64,000 nt of DNA from Streptomyces sp. NBC_00443 (lineage in GTDB: Bacteria > Actinomycetota > Actinomycetes > Streptomycetales > Streptomycetaceae). The stretch covers positions 1,984,001-2,048,000 of the forward strand of contig NZ_CP107917.1 of assembly GCF_036014175.1 (NCBI RefSeq). Reading direction: 5' to 3'. Positions 33,219 to 41,837 of this stretch are shown piece after piece (position 1 is the first letter of the stretch; the number at the start of each line of letters is the position of its first letter). Under the pieces are notes generated by a model. That model was not told where the DNA came from, did not search any database, and worked only from the letters and a program-made list of their open reading frames with translations. The translations under genes were made by a program, and so were the position numbers.

Positions 33219-33626
33219 TCAGTCCTCGTCCGCCGTCAGGCGTAGCGAGATGCTGTTGATGCAGTACCGCTGGTCGGTCGGGGTGGCATAGCCCTCGCCC
33301 TCGAAGACGTGCCCGAGATGCGACCCGCACCGGGCGCACCGCACCTCGGTGCGCACCATCCCGTGCGAGCGGTCCTCGATCAGCTCGACCGCGTCGGTGT
33401 CCTTCGGGTCGTAGAAGGACGGCCAGCCGCAGTGCGACTCGAACTTCGTGGTGGAGGTGAAGAGTTCGGCGCTGCAGGCCCGGCAGGAGTAGACGCCCGT
33501 CGTCTTGCTGTTGGTGTACTCACCGGTGAAGGCGGGCTCCGTGCCGGCCTCGCGCAGGACGGCGTACTCGGCCGGGGTCAGCTCCGCGCGCCACTGCTCG
33601 TCCGGCTTTTCGATGTCGTACGACAT
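33219..33626 (-). CDS. msrB: Peptide-methionine (R)-S-oxide reductase
   Basis: MsrB reduces methionine-R-sulfoxide in oxidised proteins using thioredoxin. The 135-residue protein has two zinc-binding CxxC pairs (CRAC and CARC), the HCGWPSF segment and the catalytic cysteine in RYCINS (Cys122). Length matches single-domain MsrB. It is 13 bp downstream of murC on the same strand, so they are probably co-transcribed. Confidence 0.95.
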   Translation of the reverse strand: MSYDIEKPDEQWRAELTPAEYAVLREAGTEPAFTGEYTNSKTTGVYSCRACSAELFTSTTKFESHCGWPSFYDPKDTDAVELIEDRSHGMVRTEVRCARCGSHLGHVFEGEGYATPTDQRYCINSISLRLTADED

Positions 33627-33639
33627 GAGTCCTTGCCCC

Positions 33640-35031
33640 TCACTTCAACAGGCGGTCCAGAATGACCGGGCCCAGGTCCGTGACATCGCCCGCGCCCATG
33701 GTGAGAACGAGATCACCGGGCTTCGACATTCCCGCGATCAGCGAGGACACCTCGTCCTTGTCGTGCACCGGCGTCACCTCGGCGCCCGCAGCCCGGGCCG
33801 CCTCGATGACCAGCTCGCTGGTGACACCGGGGATCGGGTCCTCGCGGGCCGGGTAGATGTCCAGGACCAGCGAGGAGTCCGCGAGGGCCAGGGCCTCGCC
33901 CATCTCCTTGCCGAGCTCCTGCGTGCGGGAGAACAGGTGGGGCTGGTAGACGACCAGGATCCGGGCGTCCCCGGCGGCCGCGCGCATCGCCTCCAGGTCG
34001 GCCGTCATCTCGGTCGGGTGGTGGGCGTAGGAGTCGATGACCTGGACACCGGCGACCTCGCCCTTCAGCTGCAGCCGCCGCTTGACGCCCGTGTAGGCCG
34101 CCAGCGCCGGGGCCAGCTCGGCGGCCGGGATGCCGAGCGCCGCGCCGGCGGTCAGCGCGGCCACCGCGTTGAGCGCGTAGTGGCGGCCCGGAACCGAGAC
34201 CGTGAAGGTGAGCTCCTGGCCGTCCAGAACGACGGTGACCTGGCTCTTCAGCCCCTGCGCCAGCACGGAGAGCACTCGTACGTCGGCGTCCTCCGCCTCG
34301 CCGTACGTCACCACCCGCACATCCCGCGCCGAGACCCGCCGGGTCAGCTCCCGCGCCCCGCTCTGGTCGGCCGAGATCACCAGCGTGCCGCCCTCGGTGA
34401 TGCGGTCCGCGAACGTCTCGAAGGACTCGTAGATCTCGTCCATCGACGCGTAGTTCGCGTGGTGGTCGAGCTCGACGTTCAGGACGATCGCGACGTCGGG
34501 CGCGTACTTGTGGAAGCTGCGGTCCGATTCGTCCGCCTCGGCGACGAAGATGTCCCCGTCGCCGTGCAGCGCGTTCGAGCCGGGGGCGTCGAGGTCACCG
34601 CCGATGGCGTACGACGGCCGCAGCCCGAGCTCACTCAGGGAGACCGCCAGCATCGACGTCGTGGTCGTCTTGCCGTGCGTACCGGCCACGGCGATCGGAC
34701 GCAGCCCGTCCATCAGCGAGGCGAGCGCGTCGGCCCGGTGCACCACCGGAACGCCCAGCTCGGCGGCGCGGGCCAGCTCGGGGTTGTCCTGCCGGATCGC
34801 CGACGACACGACGACACAGCTGGCGTCGTCGGCGAGGTGCTCCGCCGCGTGCCCGATGTGCACGGTCACGCCGAGGGCCCGCAGCGCCTCGGCCGTCGCG
34901 GACTCCTTGGCATCACTGCCGGCCACCTTGGCCCCACGCTGCGCGAGAATCTTCGCGATCCCCGACATCCCGGCCCCGCCGATGCCGATGAAGTGCGGTC
35001 GGTCCATGGCGTTTGGAATGCCGGGTGCCAT
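33640..35031 (-). CDS. murC: UDP-N-acetylmuramate--L-alanine ligase
   Basis: MurC adds the first amino acid to UDP-MurNAc in peptidoglycan synthesis. The 463-residue protein has the N-terminal HFIGIGGAGMSGIA loop, the ATP-binding AGTHGKTTTTSM near residue 115, the catalytic EADESD near 173, and C-terminal YAHHPTEM and VYQPHLFSRT motifs. It lies outside the main mur/fts cluster, as in other streptomycetes. The start at 35031 is kept; an internal ATG at 35007 is an alternative. Confidence 0.95.
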   Translation of the reverse strand: MAPGIPNAMDRPHFIGIGGAGMSGIAKILAQRGAKVAGSDAKESATAEALRALGVTVHIGHAAEHLADDASCVVVSSAIRQDNPELARAAELGVPVVHRADALASLMDGLRPIAVAGTHGKTTTTSMLAVSLSELGLRPSYAIGGDLDAPGSNALHGDGDIFVAEADESDRSFHKYAPDVAIVLNVELDHHANYASMDEIYESFETFADRITEGGTLVISADQSGARELTRRVSARDVRVVTYGEAEDADVRVLSVLAQGLKSQVTVVLDGQELTFTVSVPGRHYALNAVAALTAGAALGIPAAELAPALAAYTGVKRRLQLKGEVAGVQVIDSYAHHPTEMTADLEAMRAAAGDARILVVYQPHLFSRTQELGKEMGEALALADSSLVLDIYPAREDPIPGVTSELVIEAARAAGAEVTPVHDKDEVSSLIAGMSKPGDLVLTMGAGDVTDLGPVILDRLLK

Positions 35032-35149
35032 GCGTGTTCTCCCAGGAGTGCGATACGACGGTGAGGCCCCAGCCTATGGGGTGGTGGCGCGGACCTCGCG
35101 CACCGGACGCCGTGAACTGTGGCCCCTGGGGCCCTGTGCCGGAAAGCCC

Positions 35150-35623
35150 CTACGCCTTGCTGTGCGAGAACAGCTTCAGCACCGGCACCCCCACCTTGTG
35201 CCGAGCCCTGGACGCCCAGTCCCGGTGGAAGAACTCCTCCACATAGTGCGGGTCGGTCAGCACGATCACCTCGTCCGCCCCGACCTCGTCCACCACCGCT
35301 CTGAGCGCGTCCAGCGGATGGTCCTCCAGAAGCCTCCCCTCGGCCTCGGCCCCGGCGGTACGCAGAGCCGTGAGCGACACCTCCAGCGCCCGCTCCCCCG
35401 TGCTCAGCGCCTCCTGCCCCTCCGGCGTGTTCCCCTCCCGGACCGCCTCGTCCAGTTCGCCGAGTGCGATGTCGTCGATGGCGCGCAACAGCCTGTCGGC
35501 CTGCTCGCCCCGCGGCTGGAGCAGCACATGGAACGAGACCTGCTCGTTCCCGTGCAAGGTGGTGACGAACTCCACGTCGGCGGACGTCAGGGCCTTCTCG
35601 ATCATCAAAACGCTTGTGAACAC
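35150..35623 (-). CDS. USP-like small cytosolic protein (often mislabelled indole-3-glycerol phosphate synthase)
   Basis: The 157-residue protein reads as an alpha/beta sandwich: FTSVLMIEKALTSADVEF, VSFHVLLQPRG, a long acidic helical middle, ADEVIVLTDPHYVEEFFH (near residue 116) and VGVPVLKLFSHSK at the end, reminiscent of universal stress protein topology. It has none of the IGPS barrel motifs, although streptomycete relatives sometimes carry that name. The GTG at 35623 has GAAGGGG at good spacing. Function unknown. Confidence 0.78.
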   Translation of the reverse strand: MFTSVLMIEKALTSADVEFVTTLHGNEQVSFHVLLQPRGEQADRLLRAIDDIALGELDEAVREGNTPEGQEALSTGERALEVSLTALRTAGAEAEGRLLEDHPLDALRAVVDEVGADEVIVLTDPHYVEEFFHRDWASRARHKVGVPVLKLFSHSKA

Positions 35624-35772
35624 CGGGCGCCCCTTCTGCGGAAACCATCCTGCCCCGTGCTCGCACGGGGACTGCGAGTTTTAGTGTGCCCGTCCGAAGC
35701 CAAACGGAACGATGGATTCCGCCGTTTCAGGTGCACGGCAGTCATAGAACCCATTTCCGAACCGAACTAACC

Positions 35773-36783
35773 TCACGTCCGCCGGTAGCGGCTGAACAGA
35801 AAGCCGTTCTCCTCCAGCAAGGACACCAGCTCGAACCGTTTCGGAACCGGCACCGACGGCCCGCCGGCGATCCGCTGGGCGTCTCCCGCGGTGAGCATCG
35901 GGGAGATCGTCAGACAGAGCTCGTCGAGCACTCCGGCGGCCACCAACTGCCCGAGCATCCGTGGCCCGCCCTCGGTCAGCAGGCGGGTGTGGCCGAGTTC
36001 GGCGAGGGCCTGGACGGCGCGTACGGGGTCCACGCCGACGCCGTCACCGGCGATCACCACCTGGGCGCCCGCCTTCTCCGCGGCCGCGATCCGGTCCGGG
36101 GCCGCGGCGGCCCCCGTGAGGATGAGGGTCGGCACCAAGGGTGAGGTGAAGAGCGGAAGGCCGTAGTCGAGGTCCAGGCCGGCGCTCACCACCGCGATGG
36201 CCGGCGCGGGTCCCTGTCCGGCCGCCTCGCGGGCCTGAGCGAACTCCGCACGCGCGCGTGCCGGACGGTACCCCTCGAGGCGGACCGTTTCAGCGCCGAC
36301 GAGCACGACGTCCGCCAGCGCCCGCAGCGTGCCGAAGATCCGCATGTCGGTCGCGGTGGAGATCGGCTGCGAACGCCCGTCGTGCTGGGCCGCCCCGTCC
36401 AGCGTGGACACCATGTTGGCCCGCAACCAGGGCTGCCGCCCGTCCGGACCCGGCTCGGGATAGGCATACGCGGCGGCAAGCTCGGCGAGGCTCCACTCAC
36501 GGTCGACGAGATCACCACCGGGGAACCCGACACTGCGACGAGCCCCACGCTCCGGTGCAGCCGGCTCCCCGGCACCGGCCTCCACCGGACCGCCCTCGGG
36601 CACCGTCCCGGCCGCCGGCGCATCGGCCCCTCGGTCAGGGCCCCACGCCACCGAACCACCGGCTCCGGCCCCGGACCCACCGGCCACAGGCCCCCCTCCA
36701 CCGGCCCCGGCCCCGTCGCCCCCGGCCGAACCGCCGGAAGCCCTCGCTGTCGTCTCATCGGTCACAGGGAACAGGCGTCGCAT
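35773..36783 (-). CDS. RibD-type pyrimidine/deaminated-riboflavin-precursor reductase
   Basis: The 336-residue protein has a Gly/Ala-rich leader of ~80 residues, then a RibD C-terminal (DHFR-like) reductase domain: LRANMVSTLDGAAQHDGRS (near residue 122), ADVVLVGAETVRLEGY (near 157) and LLTEGGPRMLGQLV (near 270). The family reduces pyrimidine intermediates of riboflavin or F420-linked pathways with NADPH. The deaminase half of RibD is absent. The start at 36783 is taken from MRRLFPVTDE; the leader is disordered, so a later start is possible. Confidence 0.85.
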   Translation of the reverse strand: MRRLFPVTDETTARASGGSAGGDGAGAGGGGPVAGGSGAGAGGSVAWGPDRGADAPAAGTVPEGGPVEAGAGEPAAPERGARRSVGFPGGDLVDREWSLAELAAAYAYPEPGPDGRQPWLRANMVSTLDGAAQHDGRSQPISTATDMRIFGTLRALADVVLVGAETVRLEGYRPARARAEFAQAREAAGQGPAPAIAVVSAGLDLDYGLPLFTSPLVPTLILTGAAAAPDRIAAAEKAGAQVVIAGDGVGVDPVRAVQALAELGHTRLLTEGGPRMLGQLVAAGVLDELCLTISPMLTAGDAQRIAGGPSVPVPKRFELVSLLEENGFLFSRYRRT

Positions 36784-36820
36784 GTGATGGAGTGTGGCAC
36801 GGCCCTTAGCATGGTGACCC

Positions 36821-37930
36821 GTGTCGTCCTCCACCGCCGCCTCCGGGCCGAGCCCCATAGCCGAAGCGAGCCCGCTGTCCCTGTGCACGCGTGAGCCGCA
36901 CGTGCCCGCGGACCGGCTGGTCGCCGAGATGGTGCCGCCGCCCCGCTTCGATTCGGTCCGCTTCAGCACGTACATACCGGACCCGAACCAGCCCAGCCAG
37001 ACCGAGGCGGTCGGCGTCCTGGAGACCTTCGCGGCCGGGCTCGGCGGTGCACACGCGAGCGGCGCGGGCAAGGCCAGGCGCGGCTTCCTCGGGCTCGGCA
37101 GGCCCAAGGCGCCCAAGACCCCGGCGGGCCCCCGCGGCGTCTACCTCGACGGCGGCTACGGCGTCGGCAAGACCCACCTGCTCGCCTCCCTCTGGCACGC
37201 CACCCCGGCCGAGCCGTCCCTCAAGGCGTTCGGCACCTTCGTGGAGCTGACGAACCTCGTCGGCGCCCTCGGCTTCCAGCAGACGGTGCAGACCCTGTCC
37301 GGCCACCGCCTGCTGTGCATCGACGAGTTCGAGCTCGACGACCCGGGCGACACCGTCCTCGTCTCCACGCTGCTCGGCAAGCTGGTCGACGCGGGCGTCG
37401 CGCTCGCCGCCACCTCCAACACCCTGCCCGGCAAGCTCGGCGAGGGCCGTTTCGCGGCTGCCGACTTCCTGCGCGAGATCCAGGGCCTGTCGGCCCACTT
37501 CCGCGCCCTGCGCATCGACGGCGAGGACTACCGCCACCGCGGCCTGCCCGAGGCACCCGCGCCGTACTCCGACGAGCAGGTGACGAGGGCGGCGTACGCG
37601 ACCGAGGGCGCCTCCCTCGACGACTTCCCCCATCTGCTGGAGCACCTCGCCCGCGTCCATCCCAGCCGCTACGGCGCGCTGACGGACGGCCTGAACGCAG
37701 TGTGTCTCACCGACGTCCAGCCGATTCCCGACCAGTCGACGGCCCTGCGGCTCGTCGTGCTCGCGGACCGGCTCTACGACCGTGAAGTTCCGGTGCTGGC
37801 CTCCGGACTGCCGTTCGACCAGCTGTTCAGCGAGGACATGCTCAACGGCGGCTACCGCAAGAAGTACTTCCGCGCGATCTCGCGACTCACCGCGCTGGCC
37901 CGCGACGCCAAGGGCCTAGTAACCCAGTAA
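36821..37930 (+). CDS. zapE: Cell division protein ZapE (AFG1-like ATPase)
   Basis: The 369-residue ATPase has Walker A GGYGVGKTHLL (near residue 112), Walker B LLCIDEFELDDPGD (near 166), sensor-1 AATSNTLPGKL (near 198) and the FFEDxxxGGYxKKY-like end FSEDMLNGGYRKKYF. In proteobacteria ZapE acts at the Z-ring; in actinobacteria its role is not worked out. The GTG at 36821 follows a TAGCAT hexamer by 8 bases, so the mRNA may be leaderless, divergent from the RibD-like gene 37 bp away. Confidence 0.9.
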   Translation: MSSSTAASGPSPIAEASPLSLCTREPHVPADRLVAEMVPPPRFDSVRFSTYIPDPNQPSQTEAVGVLETFAAGLGGAHASGAGKARRGFLGLGRPKAPKTPAGPRGVYLDGGYGVGKTHLLASLWHATPAEPSLKAFGTFVELTNLVGALGFQQTVQTLSGHRLLCIDEFELDDPGDTVLVSTLLGKLVDAGVALAATSNTLPGKLGEGRFAAADFLREIQGLSAHFRALRIDGEDYRHRGLPEAPAPYSDEQVTRAAYATEGASLDDFPHLLEHLARVHPSRYGALTDGLNAVCLTDVQPIPDQSTALRLVVLADRLYDREVPVLASGLPFDQLFSEDMLNGGYRKKYFRAISRLTALARDAKGLVTQ

Positions 37931-38003
37931 CTCCCCCTGGTCAAGGGGTGGTTCAAGCCAAGCCACCCTCGCATTTCAGGCTCTCTTCAGCTCGAAACGT
38001 TAA

Positions 38004-38061
38004 GTTAACCCTGCAAACAACGTTGCCGGGTTAACGTGTTTCTTGACCAACGGTTGACCAA
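38004..38061 (+). repeat. Inverted repeat plus tandem direct repeat before the secreted orphan
   Basis: An 8-bp perfect inverted repeat, gttaaccc (38004-38011) and gggttaac (38028-38035), is followed by two direct copies of ttgaccaa (38043-38050 and 38054-38061, 11 bp apart). The block lies 45 bp upstream of the ATG at 38106 in A/T-richer DNA and looks like an operator region. Confidence 0.6.
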
Positions 38062-38105
38062 GTGTTGGCACGTGCATGAGGCGTGGACTGACTGGAGGGG
38101 GGCGC

Positions 38106-38510
38106 ATGTTCCGAGGTACGACGGTTCGGACCCCGATTTCGATCCTCGCCGCCGTCCTGCTCGCCCTCCAGTTCTTCGCACCCGGCGCGGCCTTCGCACA
38201 CGCATACACAGCGAGTCAGGCAGAGGCCAAGGCTCAGCCCGGAATCAAACTCTCCGGGAAGGCGCTGCGCGACGAAACCCTCACGTCACGCCACTGCGTC
38301 CCGTCGGGCGACGGGGACCCGACCGGTCCCCTGCGCACCCGTGACCATCTGCGCTTCGCCGACTCCGGGACTCAGGCGCCCGACAGACCGTTGCTCACCC
38401 GGGACTCCGCGTCCGCGCACCGGCCGGCCGCGGCCGGCGCCGCGCATCAGCGCACGTCGAGATCCTCGACGTCCCACACTCCGGCGGGGCTTCAGATCTT
38501 CCGCTGCTGA
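38106..38510 (+). CDS. Small secreted orphan protein
   Basis: The 134-residue protein has a clear Sec signal peptide (ISILAAVLLALQFFAPGAAFA) with cleavage near residue 31, and a mature part without recognisable domain. It is rich in Ser, Thr, His and Arg, with only two cysteines (RHC and a C-terminal FRC). The start is fixed by GGAGGGG just upstream. It is followed 76 bp later by carbonic anhydrase in the same direction, so it may share that transcript. Confidence 0.7.
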   Translation: MFRGTTVRTPISILAAVLLALQFFAPGAAFAHAYTASQAEAKAQPGIKLSGKALRDETLTSRHCVPSGDGDPTGPLRTRDHLRFADSGTQAPDRPLLTRDSASAHRPAAAGAAHQRTSRSSTSHTPAGLQIFRC

Positions 38511-38586
38511 GCAGCAGAGCAGTCCCCCACCCCTGTCATGTAAACCCCGACGCGCCACTGAGGCGCGCCAGGAGGAGTCACCACAC

Positions 38587-39165
38587 ATGCAGCCCCTCAT
38601 CGACAACGCCCGTATGTTCGGACAGTGCCCTGAGGAGTTCGCTCGCCTCGCCGAGGGCCAGTCCCCCGACGTCCTGTTCATCACCTGCTCCGACTCCCGG
38701 GTCGTTCCGGCCCTGATCACGGGAGCCCGCCCGGGCGAGCTCTTCGAGCTGCGTACCGCGGGCAACATCGTCCCGCCTTACGCCTCCGAGCACCCCACCA
38801 GCGAGGCGGCCACCATCGAGTACGCCGTGGAGGTCCTCGGCGTCAGCGACATCGTGGTCTGCGGCCACTCCCACTGCGGTGCCGTCGGCGCACTCGTGCG
38901 CGGCGACGACCTGGATGCCGTACCGGCCGTGCGCGACTGGCTCTCACACGCCACCCCGCGCCCGACCGGCGCCGCGCAGGACCCGGAGGTCGCCGAAGGC
39001 GTCCAGGCGCATGTACTGACGCAGCTGCTGCGGCTGCGCTCGTACCCGTTCATCGAGAAGAAGCTGAAGGAGCGTCAACTCACCTTGCACGCCTGGTACT
39101 ACGAGGTGCACAAGGGCGCCGTGCGCGCCCACAGCGCCGAGACCGACGCGTTCGAGGCACTGTGA
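38587..39165 (+). CDS. Beta-carbonic anhydrase
   Basis: The 192-residue enzyme interconverts CO2 and bicarbonate. The zinc ligands are visible: Cys and Asp in CSDSRV (near residue 38) and His/Cys in HSHCGAVG (near 99). The ATG at 38587 follows AGGAGTC. Its stop overlaps the GTG start of the SulP transporter (GTGA), an arrangement seen for bicarbonate-uptake modules. Confidence 0.93.
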   Translation: MQPLIDNARMFGQCPEEFARLAEGQSPDVLFITCSDSRVVPALITGARPGELFELRTAGNIVPPYASEHPTSEAATIEYAVEVLGVSDIVVCGHSHCGAVGALVRGDDLDAVPAVRDWLSHATPRPTGAAQDPEVAEGVQAHVLTQLLRLRSYPFIEKKLKERQLTLHAWYYEVHKGAVRAHSAETDAFEAL

Positions 39166-40628
39166 CCGCCATGATGACCAAATTCCCCCACCTGCGGCAG
39201 GACTTCGCCGCCTCGCTGGTCGTCTTCCTCGTCGCGCTGCCGCTGTGTGTCGGCGTGGCCGTCGCCTCCGGAGTACCGGCCGAGCTAGGACTCGTCACCG
39301 GCATCGTGGGCGGCATCGTCACCGGCCTGATGCGCGGCAGCAGCCTTCAGGTCTCCGGACCCGCCGCCGGTCTGACGGTGCTCGTCTTCGAGGCCGTCCA
39401 GGAGTTCGGGCTGCCGGTCCTCGGTGTGCTCGTCCTCGCCACCGGCGCGCTCCAGCTCCTCATGGGCGCCCTGAAGCTGGGGCGCTGGTTCCGGGCCATC
39501 TCGGTCTCCGTCGTCGAGGGCATGCTGGCCGGTATCGGCCTTGTGCTCATCGCCGGACAGCTCTACTCGGTCGCGGACGCCAAGGCGCCCGCCTCCGGCC
39601 TGGAGAAAATAGCCGGGCTGCCCGGCGCGCTCGCCGGGGCCCTCGGCGACACCGGGGCGCTGGCCTCGATCGGTCTGGGCGCCGGCACGATCGCGGTCCT
39701 GGTGCTGTGGAAGCGGCTGCCGGCCAAGGTGCGCACGGTTCCCGGTCCGCTCGCCGCGGTCGGTCTGGCGACGCTGGCCGCCGCCGTGTTCTCCCTGCCC
39801 GTCGCCACCGTCGAGGTCAAGGGCCTGCTGGGCTCCATCCAGCCGCCGTCCCTGACCGCCTTCGGCGAACTCGCGAACCTCGGCGTGCTCGCCACGATCG
39901 TCGCCTTCACGCTCATCGCGTCGGCCGAGTCGCTGTTCAGCGCCGCGGCCGTGGACCGGCTGCACGACGGGCCACGCACCGAGTACGACAAGGAGCTGAT
40001 GGCGCAGGGCGCGGGCAACGCGGTCTGCGGCGTCCTCGGCGCACTGCCCATGACCGCGGTCATCGTGCGCAGCTCCGCCAACGTCCAGGCGGGCGCGAAG
40101 ACGAAGGCGTCCCGTGTCATGCACGGCGTATGGCTGCTGCTGTTCGCGGCGCTGCTGCCCGCCACGCTGGCACTCATCCCGATCCCCGCACTGGCGGGCA
40201 TCCTGGTCCACGCCGGCTTCAAGCTGATCCCCTTCCGCGGGATCGTCTCCCTGTGGCGCGGCCACCGGGGCGAGGCACTGATCCTCGTCGTCACCGCCCT
40301 CTCGATCGTCACGGTGAACATGTTCGAGGGCGTGCTCATCGGTCTGGCCCTGTCGGTCGCCAAGACCGCCTGGGAGGCCTCGCACGTGAAGCTGGAGGTC
40401 ATCGACAAGGGCGCCGGACCGATCCAGGCCTACCTGTCGGGCAACGCGACCTTCCTCAGGCTGCCCAAGATCCTCGACAGCCTGGAAGCCCTGCCGCAGG
40501 ACCGCCCGGTCGAGCTGGACCTGTCCGGACTGCACCACCTCGACCACGCCTGCCGTACGGCCCTGGAGAACTGGGCCGAGCGACACAGCGCGGCAGGCAC
40601 GGATCCGGTACGGGTCACGACGGCCTGA
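39162..40628 (+). CDS. SulP-family anion (probably bicarbonate) transporter
   Basis: The 488-residue protein has about ten to twelve membrane segments with SulP landmarks (LPLCVGVAVASGVPAELGLV near residue 27; RGSSLQVSGPAAGLTVLV near 58; NAVCGVLGALPMTAVIVRS near 285) and a C-terminal STAS domain (VELDLSGLHHLDHAC near 450). Coupling to a carbonic anhydrase suggests bicarbonate as substrate, as in BicA-type proteins, though sulfate cannot be excluded. Confidence 0.9.
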   Translation: MTAMMTKFPHLRQDFAASLVVFLVALPLCVGVAVASGVPAELGLVTGIVGGIVTGLMRGSSLQVSGPAAGLTVLVFEAVQEFGLPVLGVLVLATGALQLLMGALKLGRWFRAISVSVVEGMLAGIGLVLIAGQLYSVADAKAPASGLEKIAGLPGALAGALGDTGALASIGLGAGTIAVLVLWKRLPAKVRTVPGPLAAVGLATLAAAVFSLPVATVEVKGLLGSIQPPSLTAFGELANLGVLATIVAFTLIASAESLFSAAAVDRLHDGPRTEYDKELMAQGAGNAVCGVLGALPMTAVIVRSSANVQAGAKTKASRVMHGVWLLLFAALLPATLALIPIPALAGILVHAGFKLIPFRGIVSLWRGHRGEALILVVTALSIVTVNMFEGVLIGLALSVAKTAWEASHVKLEVIDKGAGPIQAYLSGNATFLRLPKILDSLEALPQDRPVELDLSGLHHLDHACRTALENWAERHSAAGTDPVRVTTA

Positions 40629-40680
40629 CCGGCGTGCGACTCCGGGTGGCCTGTGCCCCCTGGTGAGGTGTGAACCCTGG

Positions 40681-40728
40681 CCCGGTGTCCGGTCCGGAGC
40701 CTTCCATGGCCCCGGACCGGGCACCGGG
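40681..40728 (+). terminator. Long GC hairpin upstream of slipin
   Basis: A 17-bp stem (40681-40697 with 40712-40728, one G-T pair) surrounds a 14-nt loop, about 50 bp after the SulP stop. It is a strong candidate terminator. Just beyond it, cgttgcagga (40734-40743) and cgttacagga (40749-40758) form a near-perfect direct repeat 15 bp apart, ending 35 bp before the slipin start. Confidence 0.65.
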
Positions 40729-40793
40729 CATATCGTTGCAGGACATAGCGTTACAGGAGCGTACTGATCGGACCTCTGGGCGAGGAGGTCGCC

Positions 40794-41744
40794 ATGGTCG
40801 AAGAAGTGCTGGGTGCGGTCGCAGGTGTGGCCGGGGTGGGGCTGGTGTATGTCGCGGCCGCCGCGCGGGTCGTCAAGCAGTACGAGCGCGGGGTGATCCT
40901 GCGGCTCGGCCGGCTGCGGGGCGCCGTGCGCGAGCCGGGGTTCACGCTGATCGTCCCGGCCGTGGACCGGCTCCACAAGGTCAACATGCAGATCGTGACG
41001 ATGCCCGTGCCCGCCCAGGAGGGAATCACCCGCGACAACGTGACCGTGCGGGTCGACGCGGTCGTGTACTTCCAGGTCGTGGACGCGGCGGCCGCGATCA
41101 TCAACGTCGAGGACTACCGCTTCGCCGTCTCCCAGATGGCGCAGACCTCGCTGCGCTCGATCATCGGCAAGAGCGATCTGGACGACCTGCTGTCCAACCG
41201 CGAGAAGCTCAACCAGGGCCTGGAGCTGATGCTCGACAGTCCGGCGATCGGCTGGGGCGTGCAGATCGACCGCGTCGAGATCAAGGACGTGTCCCTGCCG
41301 GAGTCCATGAAGCGGTCCATGGCCCGCCAGGCCGAGGCCGACCGGGAGCGGCGGGCCCGGGTCATCAACGCCGACGCCGAACTCCAGGCCTCCAAGAAGC
41401 TGGCCGAGGCCGCGCACCAGATGGCCGACGCGCCTTCCGCCCTCCAACTGCGGCTGCTGCAGACGGTGATGGCGGTGGCGGCGGAGAAGAACTCCACTCT
41501 GGTGCTGCCGATCCCGGTGGAGTTGCTGCGGTTCCTGGAGCGGGGCGCACAGCCACCGCCACCGCCACCGCCACCACAGGGCCAGGCGGCCCGAGCGGCC
41601 ACTGAACCGGCGGCCGTTACCGAGCCGGCCACCGTCACCGAGCCGATCGCCGTCGACGAATCCCCCGACCCTCCAGCCGAACTTCCTCCCGAACCTCCGG
41701 CCGGACCCCCCGCGGAACCCCCCGGGCAACCGCCACTGAAGTGA
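40794..41744 (+). CDS. Slipin-type SPFH/Band-7 membrane scaffold
   Basis: The 316-residue protein has one N-terminal membrane segment and a full SPFH domain: VVKQYERGVILRLGRLRG (near residue 26), TRDNVTVRVDAVVYFQV (near 79) and IGWGVQIDRVEIKDVSLP (near 151). A coiled-coil-prone helix (MARQAEADRERRARVINADA) and a Pro-rich C-terminal tail (PPPPPPPP and PPxEPP repeats) follow. Such proteins oligomerise on the membrane as scaffolds and are often linked to proteases or, in some genomes, RNA-repair genes. No NfeD partner is adjacent. Confidence 0.9.
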   Translation: MVEEVLGAVAGVAGVGLVYVAAAARVVKQYERGVILRLGRLRGAVREPGFTLIVPAVDRLHKVNMQIVTMPVPAQEGITRDNVTVRVDAVVYFQVVDAAAAIINVEDYRFAVSQMAQTSLRSIIGKSDLDDLLSNREKLNQGLELMLDSPAIGWGVQIDRVEIKDVSLPESMKRSMARQAEADRERRARVINADAELQASKKLAEAAHQMADAPSALQLRLLQTVMAVAAEKNSTLVLPIPVELLRFLERGAQPPPPPPPPQGQAARAATEPAAVTEPATVTEPIAVDESPDPPAELPPEPPAGPPAEPPGQPPLK

Positions 41745-41837
41745 CACACGCTACGCGCGTGGTTCACGCGACTCGCGCCAGGTGATAGACACGGCGGGAT
41801 CAAAGTTCCTGTCCGCCAGCAGGAAGGTTTCCCCACC

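Noticed and set aside
39285..41747. 820-codon open frame on the minus strand
   Set aside because: It runs antisense to SulP and slipin, whose families are clear; long open frames in GC-rich DNA are expected shadows.
41762..41783. PHO box upstream of the PhoX-like gene
   Set aside because: Only one unit (gttcacgcgac) resembles the 11-bp direct repeat; the second does not match well enough.
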